Source of the DNA: CAZOVB01 sp964583095
Lineage (GTDB): Bacteria; Planctomycetota; Phycisphaerae; SM23-33
DNA: 64,000 nt
Direction of reading: 5' to 3'
NCBI GenBank assembly: GCA_964583095.1
Contig: CAZOVB010000008.1
Location: 1-64,000, forward strand
This document shows, piece by piece, positions 52,391 through 62,005 of this stretch (the first letter of the stretch is position 1; each line of letters opens with the position of its first letter). A program made the position numbers and the translations under genes. The notes beneath the pieces are model-generated. The model was not told the DNA's origin. It did not search any database and saw only the letters and a program-made list of their open reading frames with translations.

Positions 52391-54241
52391 GTGCGCGCCC
52401 GGAAATCAACCCGATATCGCCGGATGAGACACCGCAAGGCCCAAAAACTCAAGGTCCCCGTCAGCGCTCCGCACGTCTGCGTTCGCTGCGGCCGGCAGAG
52501 CCGCACACACTTCTGCCCCCAGTGCCTCCCTGCCATGAGAGACGCACTCTCCCAGGTGGTCTGGGCTCTGAGTGTGGGCGTGTTCGTGGTGGCGGCCTGC
52601 GGACTGCTGGCCGTGCTGCACTTCGGCCGGGCCTCGGAGGCCCCGCAGACCGGCCCGATGCTGGCCTCGCTGACCCTGTGGGCGAAGATGACCAGCCTGG
52701 CGCTGGTACTGGTTCTGCTGGTTTCAGCCACGGCCGCGGTGGGCTGCCTGGTCTGGCTGGACCTCTGGCGAGTCTACAAGGGGGACCCGCCCACCCGGAC
52801 CAGTCCCCGGGATCGAAGAATTGCTTTTCGCAATGCCTCGACCATTGCCGCCGACCTGGGACGGTGGCGGTCCCTTCAGAAAGCTGCCTCTCTTGCCTCC
52901 GGTCACAAACCCCTGCCCTTCTGGGGCTGGTGTCTGCTGGGCCTGGCCGAGGCTGTTCGTCAGTGCGGAAGGCTCGGAAAGAGACTCCTGCGGGCCTCGG
53001 CAAGAGCGATGGGGCAGGTCTTCGAGCTTCTGGTGGTTCTCGGCTGGCTGGCGGGCAAGGGCCTCAAACGGGCCCTGCGTCGCGGACTCCGGGAGACCTC
53101 CCGCGGGGGGCATTGGCTCAGGCCCCGACTGGTGCGGGGGCTGCGACTGTCCAGACACTATTTGAAAAGAACATTCCGGGCCTTGGGGCGAGGCATGCGG
53201 AGGGCAAGCCCTCACCTGGCCGCTGGAGGCATATGGTCCTTCGCCCGGGTAGTCCAGGCGGGACGCTGGGCCATCCGGCTGACGGGCAAACTGGCTGTGG
53301 AGGTGAGCAGCGCGGCCATCTGCTGGGGAATCTGGCTCTGGCAGCGGGCACTGGCCGGAGCAGCCGGTGGAATCCGGACTGCAGGTGCAGCCGCCGGGCA
53401 GATCGCCCGCAACGTCCGGCAGCGAAGCAGCAAGGCCCCGACGCCTTCGACCCGATACCAGGTCGCCTGGGCACTGGAACATGGCCAGGAGGAGACCTCA
53501 GAAAAGCTCCCTGCTTCGCAAGCCGGGGAGAAGATGGCCGCCTGCCCTTGCTGCGGCCGAAGCAAACCCATGCCCCCCGAGGGCAGCTATATCTGCGGAC
53601 AATGCGGCGCGCAGTTTGTCGTCACCAACGGACAGGTCGCAATGCAGGCTTCCTGCCCGGGCTGCGGGAAGAAGCGTCCGGTTCACAAGGCCGGCAAGTA
53701 CCAGTGCAGCCAGTGCAAACTGACCTTCCGCGTCACGCCCACCGGCAGCGTGGTGGACGCTTCGTGCCCGGGCTGCGGGAAGTATCGGCCTGTAGACCGT
53801 CTGGGACGCTTCGAATGCTCTTCCTGCCGCCTGGAATTCCAGGTCACCCACCAGGGGACGATGGTGGAGGTCCGTTGCCCGCTTTGCCGACGCAGCCGAA
53901 ACGTCCACCGGCTGGGGCGCTTCGAATGCAGTGACTGCGGATCGGTCTTCCGCGCCGAGGCCGGAAGCACCGTGCTCGAAGCCTCCTGCCCGACCTGTTC
54001 TCAGGTACAGGATGTGCCCGGAGCGGGCATCTACCCCTGTGCCGGCTGCGAGAAGATCTTCACCATCGCAGCCCCGGACTCCCCTGCCGCAGAGCCGGAG
54101 GGTCCGACATCCCAGCCCCTCTCGCAAGAACCCTCCGAGGCCAGGCAGGAACAGCAGCGGATCCTGAATCGCTTCATGGCCACCGAGAAGCTGCGGCGCA
54201 AAAGCCTGCCCGACCGCGAACCCGCCGACGCGCAAGGATAG
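52391..54241 (+). CDS. Membrane protein with five tandem zinc-ribbon repeats
   Basis: The product is about 616 residues from a GTG with AAGG upstream; an ATG at 52424 is the alternative. An N-terminal zinc finger (CVRCGRQSRTHFCPQC) precedes two TM helices (WALSVGVFVVAACGLLAVLH and MTSLALVLVLLVSATAAVGC). A long Arg/Leu-rich region (about 130-370) follows. Five Cys-x2-Cys...Cys-x2-Cys modules of about 37 residues lie at 53533-54070, for example SCPGCGKKRPVHKAGKYQCS, then QCKLTFRVTPTGSVVDA. The tail is acidic and Pro-rich. Zinc ribbons bind nucleic acid or proteins. The family is not recognised. The repeats suggest expansion by internal duplication. Confidence 0.75.
   Translation: MRARKSTRYRRMRHRKAQKLKVPVSAPHVCVRCGRQSRTHFCPQCLPAMRDALSQVVWALSVGVFVVAACGLLAVLHFGRASEAPQTGPMLASLTLWAKMTSLALVLVLLVSATAAVGCLVWLDLWRVYKGDPPTRTSPRDRRIAFRNASTIAADLGRWRSLQKAASLASGHKPLPFWGWCLLGLAEAVRQCGRLGKRLLRASARAMGQVFELLVVLGWLAGKGLKRALRRGLRETSRGGHWLRPRLVRGLRLSRHYLKRTFRALGRGMRRASPHLAAGGIWSFARVVQAGRWAIRLTGKLAVEVSSAAICWGIWLWQRALAGAAGGIRTAGAAAGQIARNVRQRSSKAPTPSTRYQVAWALEHGQEETSEKLPASQAGEKMAACPCCGRSKPMPPEGSYICGQCGAQFVVTNGQVAMQASCPGCGKKRPVHKAGKYQCSQCKLTFRVTPTGSVVDASCPGCGKYRPVDRLGRFECSSCRLEFQVTHQGTMVEVRCPLCRRSRNVHRLGRFECSDCGSVFRAEAGSTVLEASCPTCSQVQDVPGAGIYPCAGCEKIFTIAAPDSPAAEPEGPTSQPLSQEPSEARQEQQRILNRFMATEKLRRKSLPDREPADAQG
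53533..54070 (+). repeat. Five tandem ~111-base zinc-ribbon coding repeats
   Basis: Each unit encodes C-x2-C, about 12-14 residues, C-x2-C and a short beta segment, with a pitch of about 37 residues. Units 2 and 3 share the DNA phrase TGCCCGGGCTGCGGGAAG at 53658 and 53766. The later units are more diverged. Confidence 0.8.
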
Positions 54242-54295
54242 AAAACTTCGCGCCAGTGTCTTTCTCCCGCGCCGGCGGGTCGGTAGCATGTGGCC

Positions 54296-55321
54296 ATGAA
54301 CCTCTTCGAGCGACACCCGGAAAACCCGATTCTCACCCCTGGCCTGTTCGATTGGCGAAACGCGGTGGTCTTCAACCCCGGGGCTTTGTACGAACAGGGA
54401 ACGTTCTATCTCTTCGAGCGGACGGCCGGGCAACTCAGGCCCTTTCATTGCTACATCAGCGCGATGTCCAGCTCGGACGGAGTGCACTTTGAGCCGATGT
54501 CGGACCGGCCGGTTCTGACTCCGGAGATGGCCGGCTGCGAATACGGCAGCGTGCAGGACCCCCGGGTGGTCAAGATCCAGGACACGTACTACATGACCTA
54601 TGCGTATCGGCCTTACGCGTGGAACAGTCACCCCACCGGCACGGGCGTGCCTGAATCCTTCCAGGCCGAGTTTCCCGGCTTCAGCGGCAAGGCAGAGGAC
54701 AACCAGACCCGCAGCGGCATCGCGGTCTCGAAGAACCTTCTGGACTGGGAGCACCATGTCTGGGCGACACCGGAGGATCTGGACGACCGGGATGTGATCC
54801 TGTTTCCCGAGAAGGTGGGCGGGAAATTCGTGCTGCTGCGAAGGCCCCTGCAGTTTGTGGGCAGCCAATACGCGACGGATCGTCCCGGCATCTGGATCTG
54901 CGACTCTCGGGACCTTCAAACCTGGTCTGTGCCGCGTCTGCTGGCCCAACCTCGCCGGAATTGGGAAGGCGACCGGATTGGCGGCTCGACACCCCCCATC
55001 CGAACCGAGGCGGGCTGGTTGCTGCTCTATCACGGGGTGGAACTGGTCGACGCATCGACCCGGAAGGTGGTCTACCGCGTAGGGGCCATGCTGCTGGATC
55101 TGCAAGAGCCTTCGAAGGTGCTTTCGCGGACCTCCGAGCCGATCTTCGAGCCCGAGACGTACTACGAGAACTTCGGGCTTTATATTCCGCATGTGGTGTT
55201 TCCGACCGGGGCGGTGGTCGCAGATGGGATGCTCTGGATGTACTACGGCGTGTGCGATACAGCCATCGCCCTGGCCAAGGCACCGCTGGATGAGCTGGTT
55301 CAGCGCATCAAGCAAGGCTGA
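54296..55321 (+). CDS. Glycoside hydrolase family 130-type protein
   Basis: The 341-residue protein starts at ATG 54296 (GTG at 54290 is possible). It has the five-bladed propeller sequence pattern of GH130 mannoside phosphorylases: NLFERHPENPILTPG at the start, FNPGALYEQGTFYLFERTAG, the acid-containing EYGSVQDPRVVKIQDTYYMT, and LLYHGVELVDASTRKVVYRV. The C-terminal YIPHVVFPTGAVVADGMLWM, then YYGVCDTAIALAKAPLDELV, is also typical. These enzymes phosphorolyse or hydrolyse beta-mannosides. The catalytic Asp would be that in QDPR. Whether it is a phosphorylase or hydrolase cannot be told. It follows the zinc-ribbon gene after 54 bases. Confidence 0.9.
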   Translation: MNLFERHPENPILTPGLFDWRNAVVFNPGALYEQGTFYLFERTAGQLRPFHCYISAMSSSDGVHFEPMSDRPVLTPEMAGCEYGSVQDPRVVKIQDTYYMTYAYRPYAWNSHPTGTGVPESFQAEFPGFSGKAEDNQTRSGIAVSKNLLDWEHHVWATPEDLDDRDVILFPEKVGGKFVLLRRPLQFVGSQYATDRPGIWICDSRDLQTWSVPRLLAQPRRNWEGDRIGGSTPPIRTEAGWLLLYHGVELVDASTRKVVYRVGAMLLDLQEPSKVLSRTSEPIFEPETYYENFGLYIPHVVFPTGAVVADGMLWMYYGVCDTAIALAKAPLDELVQRIKQG

Positions 55322-55560
55322 GGCGGGGGGAAGAGGACAAAACCGCGTCGAGCGCCGGCAGGGGGAGACCGGCGCCCGACGCTGGGCGGAGGCAGAGAGC
55401 CGCAAAGGCAAGCCTGTTGGCATCCGCGCGGTGGAGGGACACCGCCGGAAAGGCTTTTGCCTCTGGCGAAGCCGTTGTTTCGGCTTCAATACAGTAGTGT
55501 GCCGACCGCGGGGAAGGTTAGCCGCTCAGGCGGATTTTTGGAGCGGATTTCGGCAAAATC

Positions 55561-57147
55561 TCAGCGGGCATACTCGATGCACCGCATCTCGCGAACCAGC
55601 GTCACCTTGATCTCGCCGGGGTACTCCATCTCGTCTTCGATCCGCCGGGCCACGTCGCGGGCGATCTTTCCCGAGAGGCGATCGTCGACGTTCTCGGCAT
55701 CGACGATCACCCGGACTTCGCGGCCTGCCTGGATGGCATAGGCATGGTCCACGCCGTCGAAACTCGTGGCGATTTCCTCGAGCTTCTGAAGCCGCTGGAC
55801 GTACCGTTCGAGCGTTTCGCGCCGGGCGCCGGGACGCGAGGCGCTGATGGCGTCGGCTGCGGAGATGATCGGCACGTAGATGTTGTCGGCAGGCGTGTCG
55901 CCGTGGTGTCCCTGGGCGGCGGCGATGACCTCTTCACGTTCCTGGTAACGCTTGAGCAGGTCGGCCCCGATCTGCGGATGGCCTCCCTCGACTTCGTGAT
56001 CGACGGCCTTGCCGATATCGTGCAGCAGTCCGGCCCGGCGGGCCAGTTGCCCCTTGAGGCCCAACTGGTCGCAGATCACCTGGGACAGGTAGGCGACTTC
56101 CACACTGTGGCGAAGCACATTCTGGCCGTAACTGGTGCGGAAGTGGAGCCTGCCGAGCAGTTCGATGAGTTTCTGGTGCAGGCCTCGGACTTTCACTTCC
56201 AGGGCGGCCTGCTTGCCGGCATCGAGGATTTCCTTGTCGATCTCCTTCTGCACGGTTGCAACGACCTCTTCGATGCGAGTGGGATGGATCCTGCCGTCCT
56301 GGATGAGCCTTTCCAGGGCCCGGCGGGAGACCTCCCTGCGGACCGGATCGAATCCGGAGACCACCACCACGCCGGGGGTATCGTCCACGATGACATCCAC
56401 GCCGGTGGCCTTTTCGAAGGCCCGGATGTTGCGACCCTCCCGGCCTATGACGCGGCCCTTCATGTCGTCGGAGGGGATATCCACGGTGGAGACGGTGGAT
56501 TCGTAGGTATGGTCGGCGGCGTATCGCTGGATCGCGTTGACGACCACTTCACGGGCTTCGACGTCGGCGGTTTCACGGGCTTCCTGGAGCTTCTGCTGGA
56601 CCAGCAGGCCACACTCGTGTTCCATTTCCTTTTCGACGCGCTGGAGGACCAGGTCGTGTGCCTGCTGGGAGGTGAGATTGCTGACTCTCAGCAGTTCGGC
56701 CTGCTGTTTTTCGATCAGCTTGGTCAGGTCGCCGTCCTTTTTGGCCAGGGCCTGTTCTTTTTCCTTCAGGGCCCGGTCGTTGGCATCGAGGACCTTTTCC
56801 TTGCTGTTAAGGGTTTCGAGTTTCTGGTCGATCAGGTCTTCGCGTTTGGAGAGGCGTCTTTCCTCGTCTCGCAGTTCCTTTCGTGTCGATTCGGTTTCGG
56901 CGTCGAACTGCTCGCGTCGGGAGATGAGTTCGCTGTTGGCTTTTGCTTCGGCCTGGGCGAGGATTTTGTCGGCCTGGGCCTGGGCGGCGGTCTTGAGGGA
57001 GGCGATTTCCCTTTCGATGGTTTCGCGTCTTGCACGTTCGATGAAGAGGCGAAGCACGATGCCCCCGGCAAAACCGACAATCAGGGCCAGCAGGATGTAG
57101 ATCAAGGTGCCCAGAGTGAATTGGGCAAGGGGGAGGTAGGCAGGCAT
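55561..57147 (-). CDS. rny: Ribonuclease Y
   Basis: The 528-residue endoribonuclease has an N-terminal TM anchor (about 13-35, LIYILLALIVGFAGGIVLRL). A long coiled-coil follows (about 40-215). Next is a KH domain with GRVIGREGRNIRAFEKATGV and DVIVDDTPGVVVVSGFDPVR, then an HD domain with the metal ligands in LARRAGLLHDIGKAVDHEVE and AAAQGHHGDTP. It starts mRNA decay at the membrane. The length and all domains are complete. Downstream lies GH130 (convergent). Confidence 0.96.
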   Translation of the reverse strand: MPAYLPLAQFTLGTLIYILLALIVGFAGGIVLRLFIERARRETIEREIASLKTAAQAQADKILAQAEAKANSELISRREQFDAETESTRKELRDEERRLSKREDLIDQKLETLNSKEKVLDANDRALKEKEQALAKKDGDLTKLIEKQQAELLRVSNLTSQQAHDLVLQRVEKEMEHECGLLVQQKLQEARETADVEAREVVVNAIQRYAADHTYESTVSTVDIPSDDMKGRVIGREGRNIRAFEKATGVDVIVDDTPGVVVVSGFDPVRREVSRRALERLIQDGRIHPTRIEEVVATVQKEIDKEILDAGKQAALEVKVRGLHQKLIELLGRLHFRTSYGQNVLRHSVEVAYLSQVICDQLGLKGQLARRAGLLHDIGKAVDHEVEGGHPQIGADLLKRYQEREEVIAAAQGHHGDTPADNIYVPIISAADAISASRPGARRETLERYVQRLQKLEEIATSFDGVDHAYAIQAGREVRVIVDAENVDDRLSGKIARDVARRIEDEMEYPGEIKVTLVREMRCIEYAR

Positions 57148-57813
57148 GTCCCGGTCCTTACAGTCTGTGCGAGGCCTGCACGCAGCGCTAAAGGCACCGG
57201 TCGTCGAACAGCGCAGCCGGGCGAAAATTCAAATCAGCAGCGAAAGCAAGTCCGGGAAATCAGTCTTTGGTCCCGCCCCCGAAGCCGGCCCTTATCCAAG
57301 CGCCGGCAGATCCGGCCGGCGGGGCTTTTGTCAACTCCAACGGCAACGGGCCTTTTGGGATTACGTTTCGGGTCTCAGCCATGTTTACCAAGGGGCCTGG
57401 GTGAGCATCGATTTCCACAAGTCACTGTCTTTATTGAATCTATGGCCCGGGGGCCTCACCGGCAGGCCCGGAGGCCACCGGCGAATGATCGACATTCGGC
57501 CTGTCTCGGATCCATTGATCATTCCCGCTTGGGGCGATCCGAAACCGCCTTCGCGCCGCCAGGGGCGAGTGAATGTCGGCTGTCCGACGGCCCGGAAGGT
57601 ATCATGCGGGGCCGTCGCTTGTTGGTTACGCGCGTCTACCGGCTGGGACTCGTGTCCGTCGGGACGCATTCAGCGCTAGGATAGCGATGATAGGGAACTT
57701 CCGTCTGCCCGGTCAAGCGCAAAAAAGACCCTCCGTCCTGAACCGGGTTGGTTTGGAGCAGGATCGCCTTGTCCGGGCTTGCACCTGCCGGGCCCCGGGC
57801 GGCTGGAGACGAG
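57148..57813. other. Longest gene-free stretch; nothing recognised
   Basis: These 666 bases lie between the rny start and the ferredoxin stop (both minus). Short ORFs are present in several frames but overlap each other, have no binding sites and read as noise. It must contain the rny promoter. I see no RNA gene or repeat, though a small RNA cannot be excluded. Confidence 0.5.
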
Positions 57814-58065
57814 CTATTTATAGAAATCAGCGTTGGTTGCGATGAATTCCTGTTTATCGGCAGGCAGATCTTCTTCCGGGAAGATGGCATCGACGGGGCA
57901 CTCGGGCGCGCAGGCACCGCAGTGAATGCACTCGTCGGGATTGATATACAACTGGGCAACCTCGTCGAGCTTCTCCTCGCCTTCCATCGGGTGAATGCAC
58001 GTCACCGGACAGACATTCGTGCAGTTCATGCACTTGATACAGGCATCGGTAATCACATGGGCCAT
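57814..58065 (-). CDS. Ferredoxin, 2x[4Fe-4S]
   Basis: The 83-residue electron carrier starts at the ATG at 58063-58065 behind GGAAGGAG; longer upstream frames are spurious. Two clusters are encoded by CIKCMNCTNVCP (about 9-20) and CIHCGACAPECP (about 45-56), each with a final Pro. The C-terminal tail DLPADKQEFIATNADFYK is characteristic of the FdxA-like short ferredoxins. It is cytoplasmic and may serve anaerobic redox enzymes or radical-SAM activation. It is divergent from the RbsC-like permease gene. Confidence 0.95.
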   Translation of the reverse strand: MAHVITDACIKCMNCTNVCPVTCIHPMEGEEKLDEVAQLYINPDECIHCGACAPECPVDAIFPEEDLPADKQEFIATNADFYK

Positions 58066-58252
58066 GGAAATCTCCTTCCAACATCTCTCGGACGGTTGGT
58101 CGCGATGGACGCGATCTGCAGCAGGAGCCTGCAAACGAAAGCCTTCGGGGCTGACGGTCGCTGCGAAAACCACGCAGTGAATTCTATCTGGTTGGAGGGG
58201 CGATTGCTCGCCCTTGCGTCCCCGGTCCTTTTGAGAGTATCGTTCGGCTACC

Positions 58253-59560
58253 ATGATCCCCACAAAACAACTATCCCCGGACGCAACCGGGCGTCATGTA
58301 CGCAATACCGGCGCGGTGCTGGTCCTGATGCTCCTGACGGCCTGGATGCTTGTCACCTGGCCGGAACTGACCCATTGGCCCGAATCGACTTCTCCGGAAG
58401 GTCTCCAGAGCCGGCAGGAACAGGAGGACATCACCTTCCTGCTGGTACGCGACAAGGTGCAGTTGGTCATCCGCGTGCTGATGTCGCCTTGGCTGCTGGT
58501 GAGCCTGGGACTGCTGATCGCCATCCGCTGCGGCAGCTTCGACCTGAGTCCTTGGGCGGTGATGTGGCTCTCGGGGGTTATGGCAGCCTGGCAGGTTGGC
58601 CAGGGAGCTTCCGGGCCCGAAGCGGCGCGGACGGCGGGGGCTGTTGCCCTGGCGGCCGGGCTGATCGTCGGCGCCGCGGGGATGTGGCACCGACAGCTTG
58701 GCCTGCTGGCTTCGGTGGCAGTAGCTTTGGCGGCTCTTGCCTGGGCGCAACATCTGGCCGGGGGCCAGAGCCTCGAGGCTGAGCTTCTGGGCCAGGCGAC
58801 ACGCGATTCCCTGTTGCCCGCTCGCGACAACGGGCAAGACCCGAATCTCCTGGCGGCCCTGCTGGGCATTTCGGCTGTGCGCCTTCTGATGGTGGGGCTT
58901 GTGTACTGTGCCTGCCTGCTGGTACTGATGCTGGTCAACGTCTGGAGTCGGCATCACGATCCTTCGGCCCAGGAGCAAAATTCCCAATGGCAGGTGCGTT
59001 GGAAGCCACGATTGATGCGCCTGGCAGGTCACGTGCTCTGTTCTTTGCTGGCCGGTCTTGGAGGCATTGCCTGGCTGCTGGAGCATGGCCGGGTGGAGGC
59101 CCCGCGACAGGTGATCGGGGATCTTCGGGTTCTGGCTGCTCCGATACTGGCCGGGGGCTTTGTGCTGATGGGCCGAGGCAGGATGCTGTCGGCTGCGGCG
59201 CTGCTGCCCCTGGCCCTGCTGGTGGCGACCCGCTGGCGGCAGCAGGTCTGGCCGATCTACGCGGGGGGCATGGAGCTTCAGTTGCTCGTGCTTCTGGGGA
59301 TGGTTCTGGCCATCCACGCGGCCCTGGCGTCCTTTGCCTGGAGGGGCATTGGATTGACAGCGATGCGCGTCGGCGCGCTGGTGCTCTCCCTGGCCGGGCC
59401 GCTGTGTCTGCTGGCAGCTTCGCAGATTCCCACAGGCCCGGCCATCGACCGGCTTCGTTGGCTGGGGCTCGCATTCTCCGCCGCGGGGCTGGTATGCATT
59501 CTCGCAGCGGCGGTCTTCGCCTCGAGCCGAGGTGCCCGAACCTTCCCATGTGTCGACTGA
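58253..59560 (+). CDS. Multi-pass membrane protein resembling RbsC-type ABC permease
   Basis: The 435-residue protein has about 9-10 hydrophobic helices. The pattern SLGLLIAIRCGSFDLSPWAV, then MWLSGVMAAWQVGQG, resembles the GGIDLSVG segment of RbsC/AraH sugar permeases. LAGLGGIAWLLEHGR and RVLAAPILAGGFVLMGRGRM resemble their EAA-like loop (AAVVLGGTSLFGGRG). Conserved family residues are only partly kept, and the loops are longer than usual. No ATPase or binding protein is adjacent; an unrelated ABC ATPase starts at 63309. It may be a diverged or orphan permease. Confidence 0.6.
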   Translation: MIPTKQLSPDATGRHVRNTGAVLVLMLLTAWMLVTWPELTHWPESTSPEGLQSRQEQEDITFLLVRDKVQLVIRVLMSPWLLVSLGLLIAIRCGSFDLSPWAVMWLSGVMAAWQVGQGASGPEAARTAGAVALAAGLIVGAAGMWHRQLGLLASVAVALAALAWAQHLAGGQSLEAELLGQATRDSLLPARDNGQDPNLLAALLGISAVRLLMVGLVYCACLLVLMLVNVWSRHHDPSAQEQNSQWQVRWKPRLMRLAGHVLCSLLAGLGGIAWLLEHGRVEAPRQVIGDLRVLAAPILAGGFVLMGRGRMLSAAALLPLALLVATRWRQQVWPIYAGGMELQLLVLLGMVLAIHAALASFAWRGIGLTAMRVGALVLSLAGPLCLLAASQIPTGPAIDRLRWLGLAFSAAGLVCILAAAVFASSRGARTFPCVD

Positions 59561-59561
59561 A

Positions 59562-61925
59562 TCAGTTCTTCAGGACGCTGAGGATGAGGTTTCGCACCAG
59601 GAGGTAGGGAGAATCCTCTTCCAGATCCGTCCCGGGCTTGAAGCCTTTGACCGTGGAGGCAGCGTAGCCCACCAGCCCGCCGGTGATATCCGCCCGGCTG
59701 ATCAGGACGCCCAGCCGGCTGCCCTGGTCGGTGAAGATGGGGACCTTGCGGATCGTGCTCAGCGGCTCGGTTCCCGATTCGCCGCGAAGGGAAAGCTCTT
59801 CGGCAATCTTGTGATCGGGCAGATTGAGCAGATCGTCGGTGCGGTTGATCATCTGGGGCGGAGCCTGGAAGTTGGCCTTTCGGATCAGGTTCTGGGCTGC
59901 CCGGTAGAACTCGGTCCGGCCGCCGGCTGCGTCGACCAACACGGTTCCGCCTTTATCAATGAATTTCTTGAGCGCCTCGGCCTGGGCGGCGGTGAATTCC
60001 GTTTGGCCCGTGCCGGTCAGAAAGGCGATCTTTGCATCGCTGCTGCCCAGGTCAGCCAGTCCGACCGGATCGAGGATCTGCATGTCGATTTTCTCATGCT
60101 GGGCCAGGAGGCGCCGCAAACGCTCCAGTGCCAACGGCTCGGGGTTCCAGTTCCCGCCGTACTCGACGCGGACCACTTGGATCTTCTTCTCGGGCGTCTC
60201 TTTGGGTTCCTCGGGCCAGGACCAGCTTCCCCGGCTTCGCAGCTCGTTGTTGGTTACGTACACAAAGACATTGTTGGCTGCGTCAAAGGCAAACTTGGCG
60301 GTCCCGGTCCGCTTGGTCTGCCAGGCCAGAGGCAGGTCGGTATCGGTATGGATGACCAGGGGGCGAACGCCATTGGTCATGATGTGGAAATCCGTCTGCC
60401 CGGGCAATTTGCCGGGAGTGTTGTAAATCTCATGGTCCTTGGTTGCGGTGGTCAGTTCATATTCCGGGAACATCCTCTGATAGACCTGGCGGATTCCTTC
60501 TTTGAACCCGGCGGTCCCGCCGCACTCGGAGCAACTGAAGATCGTACCTCCCTGGAGAACGTACCGGCGGAGCTTCTGGATCTGCTCGTCGGTGAAGTTG
60601 GGCTTTTTGAACCCCGAGAGGTAGACGATCGGAGCGTCGTGCCATTCTTCCACGGGCACCTGGAGGTTGATGATCTGCCAGTTGAGCACGTCTTCGTAAC
60701 GGGTCTGACGCCAGCGGGTCAGGTTGGCCAGGTCGCGGGGACGGTTGTTCCAGTCGCCGTCGAAGTTGAGCTTGTTGAACATCACCGGGTGCTGGCCACG
60801 GATGAGGAACAGCAGGGCAAAGCAGGTGTTGACCAGCCCGTCGGCGTGACTGCCCCCGTGGCTGCCGCCGGGAACCGAGCCGTCGGCCTTCATCGAATTG
60901 ATGATCGCCCGGGCCCCGGCCTGGTACCAGTCCGTCTCGCCGAAATACTTGTACCCGCTGGCCAGGCCCACCCGCTCGACGCCGTAGAGATAGTAGCCAT
61001 CGATCCTGCCACCTCCCCCGCCGCTGGAGAAGTTGCGATCAAACCAGTCCAGGCCTCGCTGAATGGCCTGATCGTGAGGGGGAGCGTTGCAAGAGATGAA
61101 CGCTTCCTCGAAGCTGTTGTCCAGGCAGACGAAAAGGCTCGCAACCCCGGCGGCCGTCATGGTCCCCCGGGAGTTGCTCTCGTCACCGGGCCGGTAGTTC
61201 CAGCCCCCATCGGGACGTTGGGTCAGCAGCCAGTGATTCATGACCACCCGCCAGTACTGGTCGGGGATCTCCGCCCCGGCCTGGGCCAGTTCCGCCGCCC
61301 AGACGCCCAGGAGCCCGTATTGGGCATTGGAGTTGTCTCCGCCTCGACGGTTCTTCTGTCCCTCCTCGCGACCGTAGGATTTGTACGAGTAGTTTCCGGT
61401 CTTGGTGGAGTAGACCAGCTTGCTCGCATCGCGGAAGAGCAGGCGTCGGAACGTGTTCTTCTCCGAAAGCGGCGCGCGGCGGTAGGCATACAGCCAGACA
61501 TTGGCCCGGAGACCCAGCGTGTAGGTCATGATCGAATCGGGCTCGGCCAGGGCGCCCAGGGCCTTTTGCATCCGCTTGTCCTGGAAGTTGACGTAATACT
61601 CGCCGGTCTTGTGGTCCTTGCCCGTGGAGAGCAGGGCGTAGGCCGCCAGGGAAGCAGGTCCCCAGGGGTGGGTATTGTGTCCCGCCTCTTCGCTGATCCG
61701 AACCCGGCCGCCGCGATTGCGGTTCTGACCGCCGATATAGGCAGGCCAGAGCCCCGAGCGGTTGTTCTGCTTGGACCAGATGAAACCGATCATCTTCTTG
61801 ACGGCCTGGCGGACTTCTTCGTCGCTGACCGGTTCATCCTGTTTGCGGCGCTGGCCATGGGCCTGGGCGGCAAAACTCGAAAGAATCGTTGCGGTCAGGA
61901 GGCAAATCAGCGTGATCTTTTTCAT
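59562..61925 (-). CDS. Secreted DUF4159 protein with terpenoid-cyclase-like toroid
   Basis: The 787-residue protein starts at the ATG at 61923-61925 behind GGAG; the frame open to 62303 is antisense to prfB. A signal peptide (about 1-25) precedes an alpha-toroid section (about 30-480) resembling prenyltransferase/squalene-oxidase repeats (AAYALLSTGKDHKTGEYYVN, WLLTQRPDGGWNYRPGDESN, GVASLFVCLDNSFEEAFISC). The C-terminal part is DUF4159-like: IINLQVPVEEWHDAPIVYLS, LRRYVLQGGTIFSCSECGG and, in a second Rossmann-like unit, KIAFLTGTGQTEFTAAQAEA. Such proteins are typical of planctomycetes and related bacteria. Function unknown. Confidence 0.85.
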   Translation of the reverse strand: MKKITLICLLTATILSSFAAQAHGQRRKQDEPVSDEEVRQAVKKMIGFIWSKQNNRSGLWPAYIGGQNRNRGGRVRISEEAGHNTHPWGPASLAAYALLSTGKDHKTGEYYVNFQDKRMQKALGALAEPDSIMTYTLGLRANVWLYAYRRAPLSEKNTFRRLLFRDASKLVYSTKTGNYSYKSYGREEGQKNRRGGDNSNAQYGLLGVWAAELAQAGAEIPDQYWRVVMNHWLLTQRPDGGWNYRPGDESNSRGTMTAAGVASLFVCLDNSFEEAFISCNAPPHDQAIQRGLDWFDRNFSSGGGGGRIDGYYLYGVERVGLASGYKYFGETDWYQAGARAIINSMKADGSVPGGSHGGSHADGLVNTCFALLFLIRGQHPVMFNKLNFDGDWNNRPRDLANLTRWRQTRYEDVLNWQIINLQVPVEEWHDAPIVYLSGFKKPNFTDEQIQKLRRYVLQGGTIFSCSECGGTAGFKEGIRQVYQRMFPEYELTTATKDHEIYNTPGKLPGQTDFHIMTNGVRPLVIHTDTDLPLAWQTKRTGTAKFAFDAANNVFVYVTNNELRSRGSWSWPEEPKETPEKKIQVVRVEYGGNWNPEPLALERLRRLLAQHEKIDMQILDPVGLADLGSSDAKIAFLTGTGQTEFTAAQAEALKKFIDKGGTVLVDAAGGRTEFYRAAQNLIRKANFQAPPQMINRTDDLLNLPDHKIAEELSLRGESGTEPLSTIRKVPIFTDQGSRLGVLISRADITGGLVGYAASTVKGFKPGTDLEEDSPYLLVRNLILSVLKN

Positions 61926-62005
61926 GATACTTGCTCCATGGCAGGCGCGGGGGGCGTTGGCCTGTTGCCCTCCGCCCAAAAGCTTGTGTCTTAGTAAGGT
62001 CAGGA

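Noticed and set aside
57148..57813. Short ORFs in the rny-ferredoxin gap
   Set aside because: Overlapping in several frames, no binding sites, no recognisable sequence.
59532..61994. 820-codon plus-strand frame opposite the DUF4159 gene
   Set aside because: Antisense shadow; no domain, and the minus strand has a signal peptide and binding site.
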